Position numbers and translations under genes: made by a program
Shown: in pieces, positions 15,661-23,252 of the stretch
How the letters are laid out: every line of letters begins with the position of its first letter
Position numbering within the stretch: position 1 is the stretch's first letter
Notes under the pieces: generated by a model
Database searches by the model: none
Told to the model about the DNA's origin: nothing
What the model saw: only the letters and a program-made list of their open reading frames with translations
DNA from: Bacteroidia bacterium
GTDB taxonomy: Bacteria > Bacteroidota > Bacteroidia > Bacteroidales > Azobacteroidaceae
Assembly (NCBI GenBank): GCA_025996865.1
Contig: BNTV01000078.1
Span: 1-23,252 of the forward strand
Length of the DNA: 23,252 nucleotides
Reading direction: 5' to 3'

Positions 15661-16935
15661 AGCAAATAGCGGATAATCTTTCATCATTGCATTGACTTTC
15701 CCGGCAACGGCTTTAATCACCGTGTCGTTTCCCACATTGGAAAGCACCGTATCAATTAATTCTACGATTTCAGCCATCAGCGGTTCTTTGAGTCCGCGCG
15801 TTGTGAGCGCCGGCGTACCGAAACGCAATCCCGAAGTCTGGAACGGCGAACGACTGTCGAAAGGCACCATATTTTTGTTGGCCGTAATGTCTGCGCTGAC
15901 CAAAGCATTTTCAGCTTCTTTACCGGTTAAATTCGGGAATTTGGAGCGTAAATCCACCAACATCAAATGATTGTCTGTTCCTCCGGAGATGATTTTGTAA
16001 CCTTTATCTATCAATGCTTGCGCCATTACCGCTGCATTTTTCTTCACTTGTGTCTGATAGGTCACATATTCCGGTTGCAGAGCTTCGTAAAAAGCGACGC
16101 TTTTGGCAGCAATAATGTGTTCCAACGGCCCGCCTTGTATGCCCGGGAAAACAGCCGAATCCAACAAAGCGGACATCATTTTGATTTCCCCTTTCGGCGT
16201 TTTTTTCCCCCACGGATTTTCAAAGTTCTCGCCCATCATAATTACGCCTCCGCGCGGCCCGCGCAAGGTTTTGTGCGTTGTTGAAGTGACAATATGCGCG
16301 TGATGTACGGGGTTGTTGAGCAATCCGGCGGCAATCAATCCGGCGGGATGCGCCATATCAACCACGAAAATAGCTCCGGTTTCATCGGCAATCCGGCGAA
16401 TCCGGGCATAATCCCATTCGCGGGAATAAGCCGAAGCGCCCCCGATAATCAGCTTGGGATTTTCGGCAAAAGCGATTCTTTCCAATTGGTCGTAGTCAAT
16501 CTTCCCATCCGATTCTTGTACGTTGTATTCCAAAGCCTTATACATAAGCCCCGAAAAATTGACGGGCGAACCGTGACTCAAGTGACCGCCGTGCGAGAGG
16601 TTTAGTCCCAGAAATTTATCACCCGGATTGAGGCAAGCCATGAAAACAGCCATATTTGCCTGCGCCCCCGAATGCGGTTGAACGTTTGCCCAGGTTGCGG
16701 AGAAAATCTGTTTCAGCCGGTCGATGGCTAATTGTTCTACGACGTCTATGAATTGGCAACCGCCATAGTATCTGTGTCCCGGATAGCCTTCGGCATATTT
16801 GTTGGTTAGGACGGAACCCGCCGCTTCCCTTACTTGTTCGCTCACAAAGTTTTCCGAAGCAATCAACTCAAGACCGGACGTTTGCCGGTGATGTTCCTTG
16901 TTGATGATGCTGAAAGTTGAATCGTCTCGTTTCAT
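15655..16935 (-). CDS. glyA: Serine hydroxymethyltransferase
   Basis: GlyA is a PLP enzyme that interconverts serine and glycine while charging tetrahydrofolate with a one-carbon unit. The 426-residue protein is full length. It carries LELIASENF near the N-terminus, [15 protein letters not shown] at about 46-60, HGGHLSHG at about 115-122, and the PLP lysine within [14 protein letters not shown] (Lys222). [12 protein letters not shown] holds the aspartate that contacts the cofactor ring. A strong promoter lies at 17008-17038. The stop codon is supplied by the heptad array that separates it from the metal transporter gene. Confidence 0.97.
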   Translation of the reverse strand: MKRDDSTFSIINKEHHRQTSGLELIASENFVSEQVREAAGSVLTNKYAEGYPGHRYYGGCQFIDVVEQLAIDRLKQIFSATWANVQPHSGAQANMAVFMACLNPGDKFLGLNLSHGGHLSHGSPVNFSGLMYKALEYNVQESDGKIDYDQLERIAFAENPKLIIGGASAYSREWDYARIRRIADETGAIFVVDMAHPAGLIAAGLLNNPVHHAHIVTSTTHKTLRGPRGGVIMMGENFENPWGKKTPKGEIKMMSALLDSAVFPGIQGGPLEHIIAAKSVAFYEALQPEYVTYQTQVKKNAAVMAQALIDKGYKIISGGTDNHLMLVDLRSKFPNLTGKEAENALVSADITANKNMVPFDSRSPFQTSGLRFGTPALTTRGLKEPLMAEIVELIDTVLSNVGNDTVIKAVAGKVNAMMKDYPLFAW

Positions 16936-17007
16936 TTTTATTTGATTACTGCTTAATTAATTAATTTTTATCTTGTATCGTTTATTGTTTTGCCGATTAA
17001 TACTATA

Positions 17008-17038
17008 CAAAAGTAGCTATTTTTTTTCAACATACAAA
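17008..17038 (-). promoter_or_regulatory. glyA promoter
   Basis: The minus strand reads TTTG (17038-17035), 19 nt, then TACTTTTG (17015-17008), an exact match to the two-box Bacteroidetes consensus. The glyA ATG follows about 72 nt downstream, so a leader of roughly 65 nt is expected. Confidence 0.72.
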
Positions 17039-17084
17039 AATGGAATTTAAAAAACCTACCCAATTATTTGCATTGATTTGTTTT

Positions 17085-17724
17085 TTATTTGAACCGGTAT
17101 TTTATCAGTACAGGATTAAGTTCCATTTTAGCTCCCGATAACTTTTCAAAAATCGCTTTATTTTTGTCATCCAGCATTTCCTTTGTAACCCGATTTTCCA
17201 AGTCCATCCACTGGACAGGCATCAAAACATATTCGTCGGTAACAATTATTTCTTCTCCGCGATACGAATTAAACGCAACCTGTTCGGTAAAATCAAGGAT
17301 AAACTTTGATTTTCCTGTGGATTTGTCATATATAATATTTGCCCCGTGATTTAGATCCTCCAATGAAAGCGACGCAAAAACATATTTACTGTTATGCCTC
17401 ACCGCTTGTATCAAGTAAGGAAACTGAGCGAACAGTTCTTCTGTTTTTTTAGAAATGAATCTTTCCGCCTCGTTCGAAAAAACGGCTGTTGTACCTTCCC
17501 TGGTGTATCTTCCAAAATCGAACTGAAAAGCAGCTTCAAGCCGTTCCTTTCCTTCATATTTTATACGTTTTGTTTCGATATGATTGCCCGATAAATCATA
17601 TACATTCAACCTGCCAAAAGATTCAAGCAATTCAAGGTTGCCTATAAAAAGGTTGATATTGAAATCTGAGATAAACACGTATTCTCCGTAAAACATAGCG
17701 CAATCAACGGTATAAATATTTTCT
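17085..17724 (-). pseudogene. C-terminal part of a six-bladed beta-propeller lipoprotein, cut by the IS66 element
   Basis: About 213 codons of native sequence begin at TENIYTVDCAMFYGEYVFISDF. They show the repeated beta-rich pattern of the TolB-like/BF3164-type propeller proteins of Bacteroidetes (SFGRLNVYDLSGNHIE, YVFASLSLEDLNHG, YDKSTGKSKFILDF) and end in a short charged strand (LIKYRFK), as in the two complete paralogues nearby. The N-terminal signal peptide and roughly the first 130-150 residues are missing. An open frame continues to an ATG at 17756, but codons beyond 17724 (FFWGWVV) come from the IS66 terminus, so that start is artificial. It is probably not expressed from its own promoter. 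Confidence 0.7.
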
Positions 17725-19225
17725 GTTACTACCCACCCCCAAAAAAAGCGGATCATTCGCAGAATTATACGCCTCCGTGATATTTAATAAATTTTAAATA
17801 CTAAACAGCATCATCTGACGTTTACAATACCAAGAAGCATTAATATTTTCTATTAAAAGGATGAATGAGATACCGGACATACATCAAGTAATTGAGGAAT
17901 TGTTTTCACAATTAGCTGCAATGCGTGAAGAATTGGAGTTGCTTACAAAAGAAAATGAGCAACTCCGCGAACGTTTATTGCGTTATGAGCATCCCAAAGA
18001 CAGTCATAATAGCCATCTACCATCAAGCAAAAACCCGACAGGGAAAAAGCACATAAATCTTCGTCAAAAGACAGGCAGATTAAGTGGCGGACAAAAAGGA
18101 CATCCGGGAAAAACGCTTGAGATGCAAACTCCGGACACAATCATTCCCATTGTCGCCACGTATTGTACTTGTTGTGGCGCGGACATCTCTTTGGTAGATG
18201 GCGAAATCATAGAACGCCGCCAACAAATAGACATACCACCGATTGTACCGGTGGTTACGGAATATCAGCGGGTTCGTAAGATTTGCCAATGCAGTCATGT
18301 AAATGAGGTTGATTTTCCGGTTGGAGTAACTCCGGGCACAAGTTATGGAACAAATATTCAATCGTTGATTACCTGTTTCAGCGCTTGTCAGTATATCCCT
18401 TCCAAGAGGCTGACAAGGGTATTGGATGAAGTATTTGGCGTTAGGCTGTGTGAGGGTACTGTCCAAAAGGTCTTGGAACGGATGGAAAAACGCACCCGTT
18501 TCGCCTACGAAACCATTCGAGAAAAGTTAAGTCAAAGTCCGGTAGCTGGCGTGGACGAAAGCAGTTGCTCAATCAATGGAAAAACGCTTTGGGCATGGGT
18601 TTTCCAAAACCCGAAATTGACTTGTGTCCAAGCCGGACTCTCTCGAAAGATGGAAGAATTTAAGAAGATAATGCCCCTTGGCATGCCTGATACTGTTCTT
18701 GTGACGGATTGTTTTTCCGGTTACTTTAGTCAAAACGTAGCAACACATCAAATATGCACTGCTCATGTTTTACGGGATTTGACTTTCCTTTCGCAAGTAC
18801 ATGAAAAGCATTCATGGCCCAAGAAGATGATGGCTTTGATTCGGGATGCTCTTCATCTCAGGAAAGCAAACTTTGAACAGATAGACGTTGACCGTATTTT
18901 ACAGCGTTTGAAAGTGTTGCTTAATCAAACTGTCGGGAAAAAATACAAGAAGATAAAAACACTGCAAAAGCGTTTATTAAAATATCAGGATTATCTCTTT
19001 TATTTTCTTAAAAATGAGAATGTGCCTCCGGACAACAATGCCAGTGAACGGGCGGTAAGAGCATTTAAAGTTAAACTCAAAGTATCGGGATTCTTTAAAT
19101 CCCTTGCCGGTGCACAATGTTTTGCCCAATTACATTCCATTGCTGATACCGCAAGAAAAAACAAGCAATCTCCACTAATGGCTTTCAATTCCGCTTCGGC
19201 TATTTGATAAGGTTGGGTAGTAACA
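17724..19225 (+). mobile_element. IS66-family insertion sequence (single-transposase, ISBst12-like)
   Basis: The element is about 1.5 kb. It is bounded by 15-nt terminal inverted repeats that match at 14 of 15 positions (TGTTACTACCCACCC at 17724-17738; its partner at 19211-19225 reads TGTTACTACCCAACC on the minus strand). It encodes a single intact transposase without the tnpA/tnpB accessory genes of classical IS66. The 8 nt just outside the two ends differ (ending ATATTTTC on the left, starting ATTCAAGT on the right), so no target duplication is seen. The ends are defined by the inverted repeats; exact termini could differ by one base. Confidence 0.85.
17861..19207 (+). CDS. IS66-family transposase
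   Basis: A 448-residue DDE transposase that appears intact. The N-terminus is a leucine-zipper-like coiled coil (LAAMREELELLTKENEQLRERL). A basic region (HLPSSKNPTGKK), a glycine-rich GGQKGHPGKTLE and a zinc-binding domain (CTCCGADIS, later CQCSH) follow. Catalytic acids fall in VAGVDESSC, VLVTDCFSGY and NNASERAVRAFK (the usual motif is NNxxERxxR). AAAAGG just before the ATG could serve as a ribosome-binding site. It is the only gene of the IS and runs opposite to the surrounding lipoprotein genes. Confidence 0.93.
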   Translation: MNEIPDIHQVIEELFSQLAAMREELELLTKENEQLRERLLRYEHPKDSHNSHLPSSKNPTGKKHINLRQKTGRLSGGQKGHPGKTLEMQTPDTIIPIVATYCTCCGADISLVDGEIIERRQQIDIPPIVPVVTEYQRVRKICQCSHVNEVDFPVGVTPGTSYGTNIQSLITCFSACQYIPSKRLTRVLDEVFGVRLCEGTVQKVLERMEKRTRFAYETIREKLSQSPVAGVDESSCSINGKTLWAWVFQNPKLTCVQAGLSRKMEEFKKIMPLGMPDTVLVTDCFSGYFSQNVATHQICTAHVLRDLTFLSQVHEKHSWPKKMMALIRDALHLRKANFEQIDVDRILQRLKVLLNQTVGKKYKKIKTLQKRLLKYQDYLFYFLKNENVPPDNNASERAVRAFKVKLKVSGFFKSLAGAQCFAQLHSIADTARKNKQSPLMAFNSASAI

Positions 19226-19388
19226 ATTCAAGTTTTTCAATCCGAGTAGTATACATTTCTTTAATTCTCTGTTCAAGAGATGATTTTTGATCTATTAAAA
19301 ATTGTTTATCAACATTTTCTTTTTTTCTGTATTCAACAAATATAAAAAAAAACAAAAAGAAAGCAAAAGAAATAACTTTTTTGTTCAT
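19225..19388 (-). pseudogene. 5' part of a small membrane-anchored coiled-coil protein gene, cut by IS66
   Basis: From the ATG at 19386-19388 the frame reads a basic start and one hydrophobic segment (KVISFAFFLFFFIFVEY), then a charged helical stretch (KKENVDKQFLIDQKSSLEQRIKEMYTTRIEKLEL). The last native codon falls at the IS66 boundary; the remaining residues to the stop at 19200 come from the IS end. The start is 15 nt after the stop of the propeller lipoprotein gene, so the two were probably cotranscribed. I do not recognise the family. It resembles small single-pass proteins that often follow propeller genes, but that is only an impression. Confidence 0.55.
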
Positions 19389-19402
19389 TGTAATGAAAGT
19401 AA

Positions 19403-20602
19403 TCAAAAGAATTTAAGTTTATAGAACATTAATACAGAGTTATCGTCTAATGTTAATTCATCAGCTAAAGCTTTTTTCTCTTTTACGAATTTATTCTCGG
19501 AAAATACATTTTTATCATGGAAAGAATCTCTCCAATCCAATAGGTCTTTTATTTGTAGTTCAGATACAATCCATGATCCATAGCCGGTCTTAAACCATCC
19601 ATGAAAATAATGTTTGGGGTCTCCCAATACAAACATAAACGATCCAATTGCATTTCCACTTTGCTTTGAAAAATATACATTATATATGGCACCGGGAATA
19701 ATATTTGTTTCCATAGTGAAGAATAACAAATTGTCATTCGCTTTGAAATCACGTAAACTATTAAATTCATGTTTACCAATATATTCTTTTAATTTTTTCG
19801 GCTTCTTCAAAAAGGATGAATCTAAAGTAAATTCTCCAAAGTCGAATTGATATCTACCCACCAATCTTTCAGGGGCAATCTGATATACCAAATTTCCATA
19901 AGGAAAGAAAAAATATAATCCATTTTCAGTAGAATAAAATGAACCATTCTGAGGAAGTCGCACATCAGTACCTTCAAAATTTGATGAATTATAAGGAAAA
20001 TAAGCGTACTTGATATTCATAAGCGAATCAAGATATAACAGATTATATTCTTGTTCTAAATTTTCCTGATTGTTTCTGAAATTTGAATAAAGCATGTAGC
20101 CCTTATCAAAGCAGGGTATAACTCCCTCCGCCCAGATAGGAATTTTTTGTCTATCAATAAAATTCCCCTCCAAATCATATCTCATCACCCAGTAACTCAT
20201 TAAATCTGTTAATACGATCTGCCGATGTTCATAGTCAAAATCAAAGAAATCCAACTGAATGTACTCCTCCGGGCCTTGACCTACATGTGCTATTTTAGTC
20301 AGATAATTCCCATCCATATCAAAAACAAACAAAGAAGAAGTTTGTATGTCTAAAACATAGATCCGGTCTTCATAAATTATCACTTTGTCAACAGATCCAA
20401 TAATAGATTCATCTGTCAATTGTAATTTGACGTATTTTACCGTATCCAATAACGAAGTTATATCATACGGTTCAAATTTTTCCGGAAGGATTGAGATATG
20501 TTGGTATTCATTATCTATTTCATTCTCCACAATAGACACCTTTTTTGTACAACAACAAAGGATCGTCGCAATGATAATCAAAGGTATTATTTTTACTTTC
20601 AT
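19403..20602 (-). CDS. Six-bladed beta-propeller lipoprotein (complete)
   Basis: A 399-residue envelope lipoprotein. Its signal (MKVKIIPLIIIATILCCC) ends at a run of three cysteines, any of which could be lipidated. The mature part has repeated strand-loop-strand units typical of the Bacteroidetes six-bladed propeller family (DUF4934/BF3164-like): DKVIIYEDRIYVLDIQTSSLFVFDMDGNYL, then HVGQGPEEY, FDYEHRQIVLTDL and MRYDLEGNFI. The GQGPEEY motif is a common landmark of these proteins. Function is unknown; surface or periplasmic binding is a reasonable inference. It lies between a truncated IS1595 element upstream and the cut small gene downstream. Confidence 0.85.
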   Translation of the reverse strand: MKVKIIPLIIIATILCCCTKKVSIVENEIDNEYQHISILPEKFEPYDITSLLDTVKYVKLQLTDESIIGSVDKVIIYEDRIYVLDIQTSSLFVFDMDGNYLTKIAHVGQGPEEYIQLDFFDFDYEHRQIVLTDLMSYWVMRYDLEGNFIDRQKIPIWAEGVIPCFDKGYMLYSNFRNNQENLEQEYNLLYLDSLMNIKYAYFPYNSSNFEGTDVRLPQNGSFYSTENGLYFFFPYGNLVYQIAPERLVGRYQFDFGEFTLDSSFLKKPKKLKEYIGKHEFNSLRDFKANDNLLFFTMETNIIPGAIYNVYFSKQSGNAIGSFMFVLGDPKHYFHGWFKTGYGSWIVSELQIKDLLDWRDSFHDKNVFSENKFVKEKKALADELTLDDNSVLMFYKLKFF

Positions 20603-20616
20603 AATTTACTTCCCAG

Positions 20617-21414
20617 TTAAATTAATATCAGAAAAGGGTTGCCAAAAAAATTCAATTTTGCTCCTCTAATACATCTGAAAAACATAATAAATATTCGATT
20701 TTCGATTCTATAAAAGATAATAAATTTATTTGATGGCACTTGTTCTAACAACGGATAATCCTTTTGCAGCGGTTTGTAGCCCGTCCATTCATCTGTAATA
20801 ATATGTGCTTCTTTGCTAATATATGCCTTAAAAAACGGTCTGAACTCATCAGCCGAAGCAGATGCGATTACTTGAGCATAAGCCCTTCCAACACCTTTAT
20901 TGCCTAATACTTCCAATGCCACAACAACTAATTTCTTCTTACTTTCACTACTTCTGCCCGGTTTGCCCTCCTCGTATTCTCCAACTAAAAATTCATCTAC
21001 ACAAACCGTTCCTGTCAAAGGATATTGCTGCGAACTGCGCATTGTTTGCTGTATTTTACACTTAAACTCCCAAACTGTTTTTTGCCTCAAGCTAAACTCT
21101 TCCGACAATTCCAAAGACGACATCCCTTTCTTTTTTGTGCTGATTTTGAATACTATATGAAATGCTATCAACAAGGAAAACTTGATTTTATCAAAGACTG
21201 TTCCTGCCGTTGGGCTTTCATCATAATTGCATTTTGTACAACGGCGTGAATACGGCTTTTTACCTTTTCCATATTTTATATGACCGCATTTGCAGCACTT
21301 GTAGCCCTGTTCCCATTTAGCAGATGCCAAATAGTGGTAGCAATCATCATCAGACTTAAAACACTGATTAAATTCTATTGAGTTCACGCCTGTATATTTT
21401 TCCTTTGCATTCAT
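20617..21414 (-). pseudogene. IS1595-family transposase, 3' truncated
   Basis: The first 222 or so residues match the ISXO2-like IS1595 transposases of Bacteroidetes. They include a zinc ribbon (CCKCGHIKYGKGKKPYSRRCTKC), the helical ISTKKKGMSSLELSEEFSLRQKTVWEFK, and catalytic-core pieces VDEFLVGEYEEGKPGRS and IITDEWTGYKPL. After EQVPSN the sequence departs from the family and the frame ends after a further hydrophobic, AT-rich tail (KFIIFYRIENRIFIMFF). The third catalytic residue and the C-terminal part (histidine-rich in the family) are missing. The protein is therefore almost certainly inactive. Confidence 0.82.
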
Positions 21415-21465
21415 TGCGCAAAGGTAGTTATTCCCTCTAAATCAACAGCGACCTAAACGCCTATA
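20735..21465 (-). mobile_element. Truncated IS1595-family element
   Basis: Approximate extent of DNA belonging to the IS1595 insertion. The 5' border is set where the interrupted propeller gene loses resemblance to its family (after NENKLF, near 21465). The 3' border is set where the transposase departs from its family (near 20735). No terminal inverted repeat pair or target duplication could be recognised, so both borders are estimates. Its insertion and later truncation explain the broken lipoprotein gene at 21453-21863. Confidence 0.6.
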
Positions 21466-21863
21466 CCAAAAAGTTTATTTTCATTAGGGGCAAACAGCAG
21501 TGTTTTCAAATTATTCTTTTCTTTGTAAAACCGGGAGATGATACCGACCGAGAACATTTCGTCCGGTCCTCCTCCTTTCTTGCAAAAAGAACCCATTTCT
21601 TCACCGGTATTCAGATTGAATATATTGAAAAAATGGTTCGGTAATTTGGAGTTCCAAAAAATCATCAACGAATCATATACCGCAAAAGTTCCGTAATTTG
21701 CGCCCTCCACCGGAACGGCTTTTAATGTAACATTTGTTTCGTTCTTAACATCTTCAATATACCTGATATTTCCATTAAAGTAAGTGTTGTCACCGTTCTT
21801 ATGGCAGCAAACAAATGTGTTGAGTAGTAGAATATATGCAATTATAGTATTGATCTTTTTCAT
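21453..21863 (-). pseudogene. N-terminal part of a six-bladed beta-propeller lipoprotein, cut by IS1595
   Basis: From the ATG at 21861-21863 the frame encodes a lipoprotein signal (MKKINTIIAYILLLNTFVCC) and about 115 residues of propeller sequence. These include AVYDSLMIFWNSKLPNHFFNIFNLNTGEE and the landmark FCKKGGGPDEMF, equivalent to GQGPEEY and GQGPNDF in the paralogues. The frame stops after NENKLFGIGV, where a complete gene would continue for about 220 more residues. The frame is open further upstream to a TTG at 21959, but the internal ATG is the one followed by a signal peptide. It lies 86 nt after the complete paralogue at 21950-23002. Confidence 0.72.
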
Positions 21864-21949
21864 ATTTTTGAAACTTTTTATTAATATTTTTTTGTCTTTT
21901 GTGCTTATCTTTATCCTTTCAACAACCGAAACCGCGCAGGTTTCTTTCT

Positions 21950-23002
21950 TTAATAGCAAAATTTAATGATTCGATATTCCGGTGAATTAGTTATTCCGTA
22001 AATAATCTTGTTTTCTTCATCAACAGTAAATGTGAAGATTGGAATATTTAATTCATACATTCTAAGGGGGTTGCCATCCCAATCAAAAACTAATATTTTG
22101 GAATCTTTTTCTTGGTAATCTTGATACAATTCTCCAAAATACAGAGCAAAAACTTCTTTTCCTGCCTGAACCGGAGAAGAATAGCATTTGTATGTTCTAT
22201 CTCTAACCGAACTTGCTCCGACAAAGCCTCCACCTGCATTTTTTTGCTCTAAAACAGGCTCAACCTGATCGGGACCATGCATTCTTTTAATTACGTTACC
22301 CTGATAATCGTAAACTTCAATAAAATCAGTGTAATAATAACAAATAAATATCCTGTCTTTAAAATTTGTAGTGAAATCATTTTTTAAATTCATTATTTTC
22401 TCTATTTCGGACATATTCGAAGTAGTTAATTCCGGATATTTTCCAATGGAATCTTCTATTTCACCTTTATCATTATATAATCTAAATCTAATTGCAGGAT
22501 TGAAATTCGTGGAAACTAATACATTATTGTTCTGTATTATAGCTGCCTTGCCCAATACGGCGCCTTCAAATCTTAGATTTTTTACCACCCTTGGAAATTT
22601 CTCTGTCGTTATTGAATGAAGCGTATATTCTCTAAGATTTGCATTTGGCTGATCGTATATCCAAATGTTAGTATCATTTGACGGGACAACCATTGGATAT
22701 ATAAAATCATTAGGCCCTTGCCCGAACATGAAACATTCATTTATTTTTTTATTATTATTATCCAAATCGAAAATATCATAAATATAATCCGTTGAACGAT
22801 TTTTTAACAATAAGAGAGATTCTTTTATGTCTATTGCTACCGGATGCATTATCAGGTCATCAAATGGCATAATAGTCCCTTCTAATTTGATTATCTCTAA
22901 ATCCTCATTGTTAAAAGTAGTTGAATCAACAAACAAATTTTGTCGATTGGTACAGGAAAGGCACAAAAAAAATAGTAATAATGCAGGAAAAATCTTTTTC
23001 AT
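21950..23002 (-). CDS. Six-bladed beta-propeller lipoprotein, BF3164-like (complete)
   Basis: A 350-residue lipoprotein with signal MKKIFPALLLFFLCLSC (lipobox CLSC). Propeller features are DLIMHPVAIDIKESLLLLKN, YDIFDLDNNNKKI, the landmark FGQGPNDFIYPMVV, IEVYDYQGNVIKRM and LVFDWDGNPLRMYEL, and the protein ends in a short strand (PEYRIIKFCY). It has the same layout as the complete gene at 19403-20602 but is only distantly similar in sequence. A promoter match lies at 23025-23056, so it probably heads the row of lipoprotein genes reading leftwards. Function is unknown. Confidence 0.85.
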   Translation of the reverse strand: MKKIFPALLLFFLCLSCTNRQNLFVDSTTFNNEDLEIIKLEGTIMPFDDLIMHPVAIDIKESLLLLKNRSTDYIYDIFDLDNNNKKINECFMFGQGPNDFIYPMVVPSNDTNIWIYDQPNANLREYTLHSITTEKFPRVVKNLRFEGAVLGKAAIIQNNNVLVSTNFNPAIRFRLYNDKGEIEDSIGKYPELTTSNMSEIEKIMNLKNDFTTNFKDRIFICYYYTDFIEVYDYQGNVIKRMHGPDQVEPVLEQKNAGGGFVGASSVRDRTYKCYSSPVQAGKEVFALYFGELYQDYQEKDSKILVFDWDGNPLRMYELNIPIFTFTVDEENKIIYGITNSPEYRIIKFCY

Positions 23003-23024
23003 AATCTATAAATATGCTACGAAA

Positions 23025-23056
23025 CAAAGGTATAAATAAAATTTCAGGGTTGCAAA
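23025..23056 (-). promoter_or_regulatory. Promoter of the propeller lipoprotein gene
   Basis: The minus strand has TTTG (23056-23053), a 20-nt spacer, then TACCTTTG (23032-23025), matching both Bacteroidetes promoter boxes. The box ends 22 nt before the ATG at 23002. Confidence 0.68.
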
Positions 23057-23076
23057 CCTCATATACCCATATCTTC

Positions 23077-23105
23077 CCCGTGGCATAATCATAAGATGCA
23101 ACGGG
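23077..23105. repeat. Short inverted repeat between the IS66 remnant and the lipoprotein gene
   Basis: CCCGTGGCAT at 23077-23086 pairs with ATGCAACGGG at 23096-23105 at nine of ten positions around a 9-nt loop. No T-tract follows on either strand. It may be a weak terminator or a binding site; I see no gene in 23057-23125. Confidence 0.4.
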
Positions 23106-23141
23106 AGATTTTGCTTCGTTACAAGGTAAGCATTCGGTAAT

Positions 23142-23252
23142 CTACTCTTGCGGATTTTTTTCCGCCCAGTTCATAGGGAGCAAATCGGCTAGTTCGTTTA
23201 CTTTGTGTTCATTGATACGATTCAGGACATCGGTCAACCATTCTGTCGGATT
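23142..23252 (-). CDS. C-terminal end of a second IS66-family transposase (partial)
   Basis: A minus-strand frame enters from the right edge and stops with TAG at 23142-23144. Its 36 residues, including EWLTDVLNRI and ELADLLPMNW, match the conserved C-terminal tail of IS66 transposases, where a W-L-x-D-V-L...LLPxxW pattern is typical. The sequence GTAAGC at 23126-23131 matches the usual start of an IS66 terminal repeat and probably marks the end of the element, close behind the stop codon. It differs from the IS66-type transposase at 17861-19207, which lacks this tail, so it represents a second subgroup. Confidence 0.75.
   Translation of the reverse strand, partial: NPTEWLTDVLNRINEHKVNELADLLPMNWAEKNPQE

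Noticed and set aside
21870..21945. Small hairpin (AAACC, loop, GGTTT) between the two right-hand propeller genes as a terminator
   Set aside because: Only five base pairs and no T-tract follows.
20635..23056. Similar motif (AGGGTTGC then CAAA or AAA) upstream of both complete propeller genes at 20635-20646 and 23046-23056, suggesting a shared upstream element
   Set aside because: At 23046 it overlaps a good promoter, but at 20635 no -7 box lies at the right distance, and a match of about 11 nt with one gap is too short to support a shared element.

Overview
The window reads as chromosomal DNA of a Bacteroidales (Bacteroidetes) bacterium. The evidence is the moderately AT-rich sequence, several promoters of the Bacteroidetes primary-sigma type (TTTG, about 19-20 nt, TAnnTTTG), the form of the housekeeping proteins (an Mrp ATPase lacking the CxxC, a GreA of Bacteroidetes type, PurF with a short propeptide), DUF4369/TlpA-like and S41 lipoproteins, and tandem six-bladed beta-propeller lipoproteins. 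Genus cannot be fixed from the sequence alone.

Layout. Positions 1-4522 (minus strand) hold a tripartite ABC efflux operon: ATPase, two MacB/FtsX-type permeases, a HlyD/MacA-type adaptor, and the first codons of what is probably a TolC-like outer-membrane protein running off the left edge. Positions 4825-6749 (plus) carry trmB and an Mrp-family ATPase. Positions 6785-7644 (minus) carry greA followed by a HIT-family gene with an ATGA overlap. greA has a clear promoter and, between promoter and gene, a terminator-like hairpin. Positions 7726-10435 (minus) hold a cysteine-less TlpA-like lipoprotein gene and a decayed S41 peptidase gene. Positions 10538-14798 (plus) carry pnp and purF, separated by a 25-bp perfect inverted repeat. 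Positions 14814-16935 (minus) carry glyA and a ZupT-type metal transporter gene.

Positions 17085-23252 are an accessory, eroding region. Remnants and complete copies of four beta-propeller lipoprotein genes, all on the minus strand, are broken up by an IS66-family element (about 17724-19225), a truncated IS1595-family element (about 20735-21465) and the end of a second IS66-family element at the right edge. The IS66 element joins remnants of two different genes with no visible target duplication, which suggests a deletion or recombination at that site.

The most unusual feature of the core half is a set of intergenic arrays with a strict 7-nt period, built from three unrelated unit sequences (TCGTAAT, AATTGAG, GGTNNNN). 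They lie between genes at about 2481, 3786, 5556, 5615 and 15619. Two carry an exact 31-nt copy of each other, two are folded into palindromes, and three neighbouring genes take their stop codons from the arrays. I saw no CRISPR array, tRNA or rRNA gene. No gene-free stretch exceeds 300 bases; the longest, 4523-4824, holds the divergent promoters of the efflux operon and trmB.
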